Assembly: GCA_019118725.1 (NCBI GenBank)
Contig: DWYO01000208.1
Span: 1 to 7,047 of the forward strand
Length of the DNA stretch: 7,047 nucleotides
Source of the DNA: Candidatus Parabacteroides intestinavium
GTDB lineage: Bacteria > Bacteroidota > Bacteroidia > Bacteroidales > Tannerellaceae
Direction: 5' to 3'
Part shown: piece by piece, positions 1 to 6,538 of the stretch
Layout: every line of letters starts with the position of its first letter
Numbering within the stretch: the stretch's first letter is position 1
Program-made: the position numbers and the translations under genes
Notes under the pieces: generated by a model
What the model was told of the DNA's origin: nothing
Database searches by the model: none
The model's input: the letters and a program-made list of their open reading frames with translations, nothing else

Positions 1-33
1 CAAATAAAAATCCTCGAAAACATTCTTTATAAA

Positions 34-59
34 AAGCTGGAATAAATTCCAAACAGCTT
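34..59. terminator. Imperfect hairpin, possible terminator
   Basis: AAGCTG (34-39) is the reverse complement of CAGCTT (54-59). Inside it, GAAT and ATTC can extend the stem, leaving a small loop and a short bulge of C and A residues. On the minus strand the hairpin is followed by a T-rich stretch (the A-run at 31-35 read in reverse); on the plus strand only a weak CTTCTT follows. It may end transcription of a gene lying left of the window or be bidirectional, but no gene inside the window needs a minus-strand terminator here. The role is inference. Confidence 0.3.
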
Positions 60-108
60 CTTAAGAGAATACGGGTTATGTAACGAATAAGGACAAAGAA
101 TAAGTTCG

Positions 109-177
109 AAAAAGTTTCAGCTATGCTATGAGCTTTCTCTTAAAATTGAAAAGTATCAGGTGTAGTTGAAACTTTTT
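109..177 (+). promoter_or_regulatory. Long leader hairpin upstream of the HTH-array gene
   Basis: An exact 11-base inverted repeat (AAAAAGTTTCA at 109-119, TGAAACTTTTT at 167-177) extends inward as RNA to 127/159. This gives 19 consecutive pairs, four of them G-U. The G-U pairs form only in RNA read on the plus strand, toward the gene starting at 210. The 31-base loop holds a weak inner stem (CTTT near 133-136 with AAAG near 150-153). The 3' arm ends in five T, so the element resembles an A/U-flanked intrinsic terminator or attenuator 32 bases before the start codon, but its stem is poor in G and C. The rest of 1-209 shows no gene and no match to the Bacteroides TAnnTTTG promoter element. Confidence 0.4.
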
Positions 178-209
178 AGCCTTTACCCAACCTAATCAAG
201 TTTTCCATT

Positions 210-1301
210 ATGACTTTTCCGGATTCCAAAGAGAACGGGTTTTCTCCCAGAGAATTGGCGGGGATGCGGAGGCGGTGTGCTTTGCATGGCAAGTACGAGC
301 AGGCAGTTGCGTTGTATGCGGATACGGATATGCCTTTGTGCCGGATTGCAGAGGAATGTCAGGTCTCGGCCGGTGGGTTGAAGAATTATCTGCGTAGGTA
401 TTGGCGGGAACTGGTCTTGCGCAGGCATCACATAGAGGCGGATGATCCTTATTCGATTAAGCTTGTAGAGGCCGGAAAGCAGAGCCGTGTTGCGCATCAG
501 AAGTATAGAGAGGCCGTTGCAGCCTGTGACTCCATGGAATATGTAGAATATAACCTTTCTCAGGTAGCTCGTAAGTTCAATTTGGATGGTCCGGCATTAG
601 CCAATTTCATGCGGGTTCATTATCCGGATATTCTGACTCGGCGTGAGGCGGTGCGGGTGCGGTTGGGCATCAACGAACCGGTCTGGCATGGGGCGCGTCC
701 GAAGTGTATGGAGCGTTATGCGGAGGCTACGGAGCTGTACCGGACTACCGACATGAGCTTGCCAGAGGTAGCTGAGGCTTGCGGAATATCTGAGGGCGGT
801 TTCAGTCAGCATCTGCGTTTTTACCACAAAGAGGTGTTGGAACAAAAAAGAGAGAGACGCCGGTCGGCTCAGACTGAAACTCGGAAAACTCGGGGGGCGT
901 TGTTAGGAAACGGGCGCAAATATGCCCCTTCGGCTGAGATTGAGCAGAAATATGCCCAAGCATTGGCGCTCTATAAAGATACCGCATTGACGATGAAAGA
1001 GATTGTAAGTCGGACGGGTGTCTCGGCTGAAGGCTTTCGGTTTTATCTGCATAAATGGCATAAAGAATTGGTGCTGGAACGCTCCGGGATAACAGGGGCG
1101 ACATCAGAAACGGCTGATTTGCGGAAAGCCCGGTGCAGGATGAAGAGCGTTGCGGCCAAATATGAAAAAGCCATCGAGAGCCTGCGGCAGCATCCCCGTC
1201 CGGTTACCCGGGTAGCGGCAGAGTTCGGTTTCCAGCCGGAAACATTCCGGAATTATCTGCATAAGCATGAGCCGGAGCTGGTAGGTTCAAAGAGGAAATA
1301 A
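210..1301 (+). CDS. Protein with five tandem helix-turn-helix-like repeats, putative DNA-binding regulator
   Basis: The 363-residue protein consists of five related units starting near residues 28, 98, 169, 247 and 317, a spacing of about 70 to 78. Each begins K/R-Y-x-x-A, runs through a helix, then shows the pattern (I/V)A-x-x-(C/F)-x-(V/I/L)-S-x-x-G-F followed by Y-L-x-x-(Y/H)-x-x-E-L-V-L, as expected of a small HTH of the transposase or Psq/resolvase kind. Linkers are basic (for example residues 211-228). There is no signal peptide, membrane segment, catalytic domain or ligand-binding domain, so it should act in the cytoplasm on DNA. The ATG at 210 is chosen because the frame is closed by a stop at 177-179; Met19 (264) is a possible later start. 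The gene precedes the OmpA/kinase/fimbrillin run on the same strand with a 61-base gap, so control of that run is plausible but not shown. Units 2 and 5 are the most diverged. I do not recognise a named family member. Confidence 0.8.
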   Translation: MTFPDSKENGFSPRELAGMRRRCALHGKYEQAVALYADTDMPLCRIAEECQVSAGGLKNYLRRYWRELVLRRHHIEADDPYSIKLVEAGKQSRVAHQKYREAVAACDSMEYVEYNLSQVARKFNLDGPALANFMRVHYPDILTRREAVRVRLGINEPVWHGARPKCMERYAEATELYRTTDMSLPEVAEACGISEGGFSQHLRFYHKEVLEQKRERRRSAQTETRKTRGALLGNGRKYAPSAEIEQKYAQALALYKDTALTMKEIVSRTGVSAEGFRFYLHKWHKELVLERSGITGATSETADLRKARCRMKSVAAKYEKAIESLRQHPRPVTRVAAEFGFQPETFRNYLHKHEPELVGSKRK

Positions 1302-1321
1302 TTTCATTAATTCAAAATAGC

Positions 1322-1344
1322 TTTTCAAATACGATTTTCAAATA
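1322..1344 (+). repeat. Short direct repeat in the gap before the first OmpA-like gene
   Basis: The ten-base word TTTTCAAATA occurs at 1322-1331 and again at 1335-1344, a period of 13 bases, within the A/T-rich 61-base gap between the HTH-array gene and the first OmpA-like gene. It could be part of a promoter or an operator, but low-complexity A/T sequence makes chance repeats likely. No TAnnTTTG promoter match is visible in the gap. Confidence 0.25.
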
Positions 1345-1362
1345 ATTTCTAAATAATCAGTT

Positions 1363-2601
1363 ATGGTAAAAAAATTAGTTTTTATCGGTATGCTTTTGTG
1401 TACTTTGTCGTGGGGGGCAAAGTCGCAGGAAGTATTGAAGACGGATACAGTTCGGAGTGAACTGCAGCCTGATTTTGTGGAAGAAATCGGTGATTCAACT
1501 GATTTAGTGGTAGCCGGAGATGGAACCGCAAATTGGTTCATCAGTCTTTCCGGTGGAGTTAACTCATTGGCAGCAGAGGCCAATCGTTTGTATGATAATT
1601 TTATAGACCGTTCGCGGATGTCATTCCGGTTGGGGGTAGGTAAATGGTTTACACCGGTTTGGGGATTCCGGGTACAGATGGGAGTCGGTAAGCTGTCCGG
1701 ACATTCCTTGCCCTTGAACTACTACAATATTTACGACCAGATGGCAGACCATTCAACTATGCCGGACGAGATGCTGCCGTATTTGTCGGAAAAGGATGGT
1801 ACAACCTGGTTCCATCGCAAATTCACCTATATGGATTGGTCTGTCAATCTGATGACAGATGCTGTCCGTTGGTTTGTCAAAGAGAAACAGCCGGTAGGGG
1901 TGATTTTGTTTGCCGGTCCGGGCTTTTCCCATTCCTTCGGTTCGCAAGGACTTTCTGCCAGCAACTCGTTCGCCTTCAATGCCGGTATTCAGCTGAATGT
2001 GAACGTACATAAACATTGGGATATATTTGCCGAGTTCCAGGGGAACATCGTGGATGAGACTTTTGATAGTCAGATTGGTGGTACCCCAAATGAACGCAAT
2101 CGTCCTTTGGAAGGCTATGCCGGCCTGACCGTTGGTGTCGCCTACAAATTCGGAGGCCGTAAGTTTACCCGTTATGCCAAAGTACATCCGGTGACTTATG
2201 AATCGATCCGTAACATCCAGCCACCTACCGTGATAGAGAAACCGCAGGCTGTTCCGGAAGATATGGTCACCGCTTTTGCGGTTCGTTTCTTCATCGACCA
2301 ATACAACATCGAGGATGACCAGAAATTGAATATCGACCGTATGGCTCGCTATCTGAAGAGTCATCCGGAAGCCCGTCTGGAATTGGTGGGATATGCCGAT
2401 AAGGAAACTGCTTATCCGGAATACAATATGAAGCTGAGCCAGCGTCGTGTCAATGCGGTTCGCGACTATCTGGTGAAAGAATGTAAGATAGATCCGTCTC
2501 GCCTGATTACCGATGCGAAGGGCGATACACAGCGCGTGTATAATGAAGATTACCGCTGGAACCGTGCTGTTGTCATGAAAGTAGTAGAAAATGATAAATA
2601 A
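1363..2601 (+). CDS. OmpA-family outer-membrane protein with intact peptidoglycan-binding domain
   Basis: The 412-residue protein starts with a signal peptide (positive MVKK, hydrophobic core to about residue 18, likely cut near Ala-Lys-Ser, residues 19-21). Residues about 55-265 show alternating aromatic and polar strands ending in aromatic or glycine pairs, as in a small outer-membrane beta-barrel. A Pro-rich linker (about 285-300) leads to an OmpA C-terminal domain at about 303-408. The two residues that contact diaminopimelate in this family are present: Asp346 in the G-Y-A-D motif and Arg401 in W-N-R-A. The expected role is to tie the outer membrane to peptidoglycan. The start at 1363 is fixed by the signal peptide; no clear Shine-Dalgarno precedes it, usual for Bacteroidales. 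The next gene is a paralogue 16 bases away. It may also be a porin or a platform for the surface structure encoded downstream; that part is inference. Confidence 0.85.
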   Translation: MVKKLVFIGMLLCTLSWGAKSQEVLKTDTVRSELQPDFVEEIGDSTDLVVAGDGTANWFISLSGGVNSLAAEANRLYDNFIDRSRMSFRLGVGKWFTPVWGFRVQMGVGKLSGHSLPLNYYNIYDQMADHSTMPDEMLPYLSEKDGTTWFHRKFTYMDWSVNLMTDAVRWFVKEKQPVGVILFAGPGFSHSFGSQGLSASNSFAFNAGIQLNVNVHKHWDIFAEFQGNIVDETFDSQIGGTPNERNRPLEGYAGLTVGVAYKFGGRKFTRYAKVHPVTYESIRNIQPPTVIEKPQAVPEDMVTAFAVRFFIDQYNIEDDQKLNIDRMARYLKSHPEARLELVGYADKETAYPEYNMKLSQRRVNAVRDYLVKECKIDPSRLITDAKGDTQRVYNEDYRWNRAVVMKVVENDK

Positions 2602-2602
2602 T

Positions 2603-2608
2603 AAGGAG
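2603..2608 (+). promoter_or_regulatory. Ribosome binding site deciding the start of the second OmpA-like gene
   Basis: AAGGAG lies nine bases before the ATG at 2618. It favours that codon over the in-frame ATG at 2591, which lies inside the end of the previous gene and would put nine polar residues before the signal peptide. A clear Shine-Dalgarno is uncommon in this lineage and may help reinitiation after the TAA at 2599-2601. Confidence 0.55.
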
Positions 2609-2617
2609 TTAAGTGAT

Positions 2618-3826
2618 ATGAAAAAGATAGTAGCAACGATAATGATCGCGGTTTTGGGCGGATTCTCCGGATTGCAAGCTCAGAACAAGGAGGTTGACAA
2701 GACCGTAAAGATGGATACTATTCATGTGGATTATAAAACCCGTTATACCGCGCCTTTCTGGAGCAACTTTTACATTGAGGCGGATTTTGCCGGCCGTATG
2801 CTCATGGGGGCAGACGATGCCTCCCTGTCGTTTGGAGATCGTCTGAAGCCCGGTTTCAGCGTTACAGTAGGTAAATGGTTCCATCCGGACTTTGCTGTCC
2901 GCCTGAATTTTGCCGGTTCCCGGTTGAAAGGCTGGAACAGTGGTCCTACGGGAATTTATGCGCAAAACGATGATTGGGTAGAGGGCGTTGATCCGGTGCA
3001 GGAGTATTGGAACAGTCAAGGTGTGGATACCCAGAACGGGTATCGTCAGGATATCAAGTATTATGAGTTGAATGCGGATTTCCTGTTTGACCTCTATAAT
3101 ATCTTTACTTCCAACAAACGTCTGAACCGCAAATGGACAGCTCAGGGATATGTAGGTATCGGAATGCTCCGTGCCGCCAAATATCACGGGATGGAAGACA
3201 ATGTGAAAGTAGGGCTTCGCTTAGGTCTGATCGGCAATTATAACATTACAGACCGTCTGGGTGCACATCTTACTATCGGCGGGGAAATCACAGACGCCAA
3301 CTTTACCGGTGAATTGGGTAAAGGTGATAAGTTCGCCGGCATATTAAGCGGAACGGTCGGTTTAAGTTACCGCATTGGCCGTCAGGGTTATAAGGTGGTT
3401 CGTCTGGTGCCGCAGGAACAGTTGGCCGCTTTGAACAACGCCGTTACGTTGATCCGCAGTGAGCAGACCGTTCCGGGTGATACCATTGAAGTAGCGAAAG
3501 AACGTATGGCTATCGGCAGTCTGCTGATACCGTCAGTGGTGTTCTATCCGGAAAAGAACGACTTCAACGAAGAGTTGCAGATGGTTAACATTTTCCGCAT
3601 AGCCCGTTACATGATGCGCTATAAAGATACGAAGATTGCCATTGTGGGGAATACAGTGGGTGCGGATAACCGCTTAGCCCGTCACCGTGCGGAAAAAGTA
3701 AGGGACATCCTGATGAATAAATACGGTATATTCCCACAGCGCATGGAAATACGTACCTATGATGTGAATGCAAAATATGGCGTGAAAGGGTATGAACAAT
3801 CCGTTAATTTCACAGTGGTAGAATAA
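2618..3826 (+). CDS. OmpA-like outer-membrane protein with degenerate C-terminal domain
   Basis: From the ATG at 2618 the product has 402 residues. Its signal peptide (MKKIVATIMIAVLGGFSGLQA) is likely cut after Ala21. Residues about 47-255 resemble the barrel region of the preceding protein, including a shared V-G-K-W-F motif (residues 84-88 here, 92-96 in the neighbour). This suggests tandem duplication. Residues about 304-402 align with the OmpA C-terminal fold (S-V-V-F-Y-P, then I-V-G-N-T-V, then A-E-K-V-R-D-I-L). The peptidoglycan-contacting Asp is replaced by Val347 and the Arg by Gln394 in my hand alignment. The domain therefore probably does not hold peptidoglycan in the usual way and may bind another protein, perhaps its paralogue. 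The gene follows its neighbour after 16 bases and should share its transcript. The family assignment is firm for fold and location, weak for function. Confidence 0.8.
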   Translation: MKKIVATIMIAVLGGFSGLQAQNKEVDKTVKMDTIHVDYKTRYTAPFWSNFYIEADFAGRMLMGADDASLSFGDRLKPGFSVTVGKWFHPDFAVRLNFAGSRLKGWNSGPTGIYAQNDDWVEGVDPVQEYWNSQGVDTQNGYRQDIKYYELNADFLFDLYNIFTSNKRLNRKWTAQGYVGIGMLRAAKYHGMEDNVKVGLRLGLIGNYNITDRLGAHLTIGGEITDANFTGELGKGDKFAGILSGTVGLSYRIGRQGYKVVRLVPQEQLAALNNAVTLIRSEQTVPGDTIEVAKERMAIGSLLIPSVVFYPEKNDFNEELQMVNIFRIARYMMRYKDTKIAIVGNTVGADNRLARHRAEKVRDILMNKYGIFPQRMEIRTYDVNAKYGVKGYEQSVNFTVVE

Positions 3827-3880
3827 ATGCAGTTTGCAAAAACGGATAAACCAAAGACTAAAGAATTAAACGTAAAATGA
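3827..3880 (+). other. Seventeen-codon open frame bridging the OmpA-like and kinase genes
   Basis: An ATG directly abuts the TAA of the preceding gene (TAAATG at 3824-3829). It opens a 17-codon frame, lysine-rich with no hydrophobic stretch, whose TGA (3878-3880) overlaps the kinase ATG as ATGA. The frame exactly fills the intergenic gap and could pass ribosomes to the kinase start by termination-reinitiation. A frame this short can arise by chance and there is no other sign of coding. Confidence 0.2.
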
Positions 3881-6288
3881 ATGCAGAAACTCCATCCAAC
3901 GACCCCCGTTGGAATGAAGAAAATAATGAATTGAATTTGTGGGATCTCCTGCAAGTGTTGAAGGCGAATTGGTATTGGTTTCTCCTTTCAGTCATCGTGT
4001 GTCTCGGGGCAGCGTATGTTTACCTGCTCCAGGCACCCCGTGTCTATACCCGTGCGGCATCGGTTCTGGTCAAGGATGAACGCCGCAGCAGCCGGACGAT
4101 GTCTACGTATGGCTTTTCCGACTTGAACAATATGTTGGGAATCCCGCGCAATGTAGACAACGAGGTGATTGTCTTTAAATCCTATCGGTTGATGGAGATG
4201 GTGGCGCGGCGGTTGCGTCTGGATATCAGCTATACCGAGAAACGTGGTTTGCGGATGGTAGAGCTTTACCGCCAGTCGCCTGTGACCCTTTCTTTCCCGG
4301 ATGCCGGAGAAGCGCAGTCCTTCTCGCTGACGGTCATGCCGCTTTCGAAGGAGAAGGTCCGTCTATTCAACTTTGTTACGACCAATAGCGTAGGCGAGCG
4401 GGTTGAAGTAGAAAAAGCCCAGGATGTAGCCTTGAACGATACGGTACAGACACCGGTAGGCAGGGTGGTGGTCCAGCCCAGCCTTTACTATGCCGATACC
4501 TATTATAACCGGGAGATCCAGGTGCGTAAATCCAATCTGCAAGCTGTAGCTACCGGCTATCAACGGGCCTTGGTTTCGGATTTGGCGGCAGAATATGCGA
4601 CCATTGTCAACCTGAGTCTGTCGGACGTCTCTATTTCGCGTGCGGAAGATGTGCTGAATACCTTGATTGCCGTTTACAATGAGGATGCCATCGAAGATAA
4701 GAACCGGATTACGGTCAATACTTCGGAGTTTATTGCCGAACGTCTGGTGATTATCGAACAGGAGCTGGGGAGTGTGGATGCCGATATCGAGACTTTCAAG
4801 CGGGAGCATCAGCTGACCGATATCACCTCGGAAACAGGTATGTATCTACAGAATACCAGTCAGTTCCGGCAAGAGGGCTTGAGCTTGGAGAATCAGCTCT
4901 CGGTCGCGCAATATATCCGGAACTACTTGTCTGACCCGCAAAAAGCGCTCGACCTGATTCCGGCCAATACGATTACGGATATGACGGTAGAGCAGCAGAT
5001 CTCTACCTATAACGAGATGTTGCTGAAGCGGGATAACCTGATCCGGAACAGTAGCGATAAGAATCCGGTGGTGATGGATCTGAACAATTCGTTGAGTGCG
5101 ATGAAGCAGACCATTATCCGTTCGGTGGATAACCTGATAGCCAGCCTCCGGATCAGCATCAAGAATGTGCAGGCTCAGGAGGATCAATTGCAACGGCGTA
5201 TTGCCGCGGTACCTTCGCAACAGAAGTATGTGCTTACGGTGGAACGCCAACAGAAGATTAAGGAGGAATTGTATCTCTACTTGTTGAATAAACGCGAAGA
5301 GAATGCGTTGGCGCAGGCTATGACCGAAAGCAATACCCGTATCTTGGACGCGGCGCACGGAAGCAACATGCCGATCTCTCCGAAATCGCAGATGGTCATG
5401 CTGGCCGCTTTCGTCATCGGGTGCTGTATCCCGGCCGGTATCATCTGGTTGATGTTCTCGATGGATACGAAAGTGCATACACGTAAGGATGTGCAGGATG
5501 CTACTACCATCCCGTTCTTAGGTGAAGTGCCGATGCAGAACAAGAAAGAGAAAGATCAGCTGGTGGTGCGTAGCGGAAGTCGGGATGCCGTGTCTGAGGC
5601 GTTCCGCATCATCCGTACTAACATGGACTTTATGCGGGTGAAGGTCAAGAACCTGCAAGTGGTTATGTTTACCTCCATGAACGCCGGAGCCGGAAAGACC
5701 TATATCTCTTCTAATCTGGCTACCAGTTTAGTGCTGGCTCAGAAAAAGGTTGTGTTGGTCGATTTGGATATCCGTAAGAGCACGTTGAGCAAGCACGGAA
5801 ACCGGATGCAGAAAGGTGTGACTAATTATCTGTCGGACAAAGTGGATTCGTTGGATGAGATAATTTCAAAGAATGAATTGTTCGATGGATTGGACTTGAT
5901 TCATGCCGGTCCGATACCTCCCAATCCGGCCGAGTTGTTGCTGAGTGACCGGTTGGACCAGCTGATTGCCGAGTTGCGCCAGCGTTACGATTACATCATC
6001 GTGGATAATGTCCCGGCGGGAATCGTGGCGGATGCCTCGATTGTGAATCGGGTGGCCGATCTGACAATCTGCGTGGTGCGTGCAGGCACGATGGACCGTC
6101 GCCAGCTTCCGGAACTGGAACGTATGTACCGGAGCGGTATGTTTACCAATATGGCGGTTATCCTGAACTATGTAGGGTATAAACGTACAGGTGGATACGG
6201 CTATGGGTACGGGTATGGCTATGGGTACGGGTATGGCTATGGGTATGGTTACGGCTATGGTAATGAAGAGAAGAAAAATAAAAAATAG
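3877..6288 (+). CDS. Wzc/GumC-type polysaccharide co-polymerase and BY-type tyrosine autokinase
   Basis: This 803-residue inner-membrane protein has the full length and order of the Wzc family. A short cytoplasmic N-terminus is followed by a membrane segment at about 34-52 and a Wzz chain-length domain beginning near residue 55. A long periplasmic region with coiled-coil character (about 280-480) leads to a second membrane segment at about 506-527. The cytoplasmic kinase domain carries Walker A (G-A-G-K-T, 604-608), Walker A' (V-D-L-D-I-R-K, 628-634) and Walker B (I-I-V-D, 707-710). Walker B continues as N-V-P rather than the more usual T/S-P-P. The tail (773-795) has 11 tyrosines alternating with glycine and then a lysine-rich end; family knowledge says such tyrosines are phosphorylated between subunits to control chain length and export. 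No Wza exporter, phosphatase or glycosyltransferase gene is in the window, and the neighbours are OmpA-like and fimbrillin genes, so its glycan is unknown. The ATG at 3877 follows an A-rich leader and is preferred because the N-terminus matches the family. Confidence 0.92.
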   Translation: MNAETPSNDPRWNEENNELNLWDLLQVLKANWYWFLLSVIVCLGAAYVYLLQAPRVYTRAASVLVKDERRSSRTMSTYGFSDLNNMLGIPRNVDNEVIVFKSYRLMEMVARRLRLDISYTEKRGLRMVELYRQSPVTLSFPDAGEAQSFSLTVMPLSKEKVRLFNFVTTNSVGERVEVEKAQDVALNDTVQTPVGRVVVQPSLYYADTYYNREIQVRKSNLQAVATGYQRALVSDLAAEYATIVNLSLSDVSISRAEDVLNTLIAVYNEDAIEDKNRITVNTSEFIAERLVIIEQELGSVDADIETFKREHQLTDITSETGMYLQNTSQFRQEGLSLENQLSVAQYIRNYLSDPQKALDLIPANTITDMTVEQQISTYNEMLLKRDNLIRNSSDKNPVVMDLNNSLSAMKQTIIRSVDNLIASLRISIKNVQAQEDQLQRRIAAVPSQQKYVLTVERQQKIKEELYLYLLNKREENALAQAMTESNTRILDAAHGSNMPISPKSQMVMLAAFVIGCCIPAGIIWLMFSMDTKVHTRKDVQDATTIPFLGEVPMQNKKEKDQLVVRSGSRDAVSEAFRIIRTNMDFMRVKVKNLQVVMFTSMNAGAGKTYISSNLATSLVLAQKKVVLVDLDIRKSTLSKHGNRMQKGVTNYLSDKVDSLDEIISKNELFDGLDLIHAGPIPPNPAELLLSDRLDQLIAELRQRYDYIIVDNVPAGIVADASIVNRVADLTICVVRAGTMDRRQLPELERMYRSGMFTNMAVILNYVGYKRTGGYGYGYGYGYGYGYGYGYGYGYGNEEKKNKK
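6199..6261 (+). repeat. Coding tandem repeat encoding the Gly-Tyr tail of the kinase
   Basis: The 18-base unit GGCTATGGGTACGGGTAT (Gly-Tyr three times) occurs exactly at 6199-6216 and 6217-6234. A third, altered copy lies at 6235-6252 and a half copy at 6253-6261. A six-base Gly-Tyr sub-period underlies it. Identical third-position choices between the first two copies point to recent duplication of the 18-base unit rather than independent selection of each codon. Gains or losses in steps of 6 or 18 bases stay in frame and would change only the number of tail tyrosines. Confidence 0.85.
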
Positions 6289-6302
6289 CTCTTTAAAAGG
6301 AG

Positions 6303-6320
6303 TTATAAATCGATTTATAA
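6303..6320. promoter_or_regulatory. Perfect 18-base palindrome between the kinase and small-peptide genes
   Basis: TTATAAATCGATTTATAA is its own reverse complement and sits in the 53-base gap after the kinase stop. Its A/T richness gives a weak hairpin and no T-run follows, so it is a poor terminator. It could be a site for a dimeric regulator or an RNA processing hairpin. An AAGGAG (6297-6302) directly before it has no nearby start codon. Confidence 0.35.
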
Positions 6321-6341
6321 ACAATTAAAAATTTTAGAGTT

Positions 6342-6527
6342 ATGGTAAAAGAAGTATTAAAGGTTTCGCCTGAAACCGGGGGTGCCTATGAGGCTCCCCA
6401 ATGTGAAGTAATGGAACTCCAAATGGAAGGGGTTTTGTGTGCTAGTGACTTAGGAGGATGGGGAGATGGTGAACCAAATCATGGTGATGGTGATAAAGAT
6501 CCTCAATCTCAAAGATTTAATCGTTAA
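6342..6527 (+). CDS. Small 61-residue protein upstream of a fimbrillin gene, function unknown
   Basis: The peptide has an N-terminal segment with Y-E-A-P-Q-C-E-V-M-E-L (16-26), then E-G-V-L-C-A-S (29-35), then a glycine, aspartate and tryptophan-bearing tail (38-53). The two cysteines are Cys21 and Cys33. It lacks a hydrophobic signal sequence or membrane segment. Short peptides with this kind of proline, E-V-x-E-L and E-G-(V/M)-L-C-x-S pattern are, as I recall, frequent in Bacteroides and Parabacteroides beside surface-protein genes, and are usually left as hypothetical. The start at 6342 sits in the same GTTATGGTAAAA context as the first OmpA-like gene (1360-1371). Its TAA overlaps the A of an ATG in frame with the next gene, which suggests coupled translation. 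A processed or modified peptide is conceivable, but no modifying enzyme is visible here. Confidence 0.65.
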   Translation: MVKEVLKVSPETGGAYEAPQCEVMELQMEGVLCASDLGGWGDGEPNHGDGDKDPQSQRFNR

Positions 6528-6538
6528 TGTGTCGTGTT

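Noticed and set aside
109..177. Inverted repeat as the ends of an invertible promoter
   Set aside because: The 47 bases between the exact arms are short for a phase-variable promoter. They hold no TAnnTTTG element, no recombinase gene is in the window, and the G-U extension favours RNA folding.
1..209. tRNA or small RNA gene in the leading noncoding stretch
   Set aside because: No cloverleaf or conserved tRNA motifs are seen; only the two hairpins described stand out.
2591..2617. Upstream ATG for the second OmpA-like gene
   Set aside because: It overlaps the preceding gene and puts polar residues ahead of a normal signal peptide; the AAGGAG at 2603-2608 points to 2618.
4846..5478. Long open frame on the minus strand inside the kinase gene
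   Set aside because: It is antisense to a well-supported gene, and its His/Arg/Leu-rich product has no recognisable domain. The minus-strand frames at 1753-2364 and 2609-3187 are rejected for the same reason.
6199..6261. CRISPR-like repeat array
   Set aside because: The units are contiguous, have no spacers and lie in frame within the kinase coding sequence.
5866..6324. Minus-strand frame with Ile-Pro repeats
   Set aside because: The repeats are the complement of the Gly-Tyr codons in the kinase tail and carry no independent coding signal.
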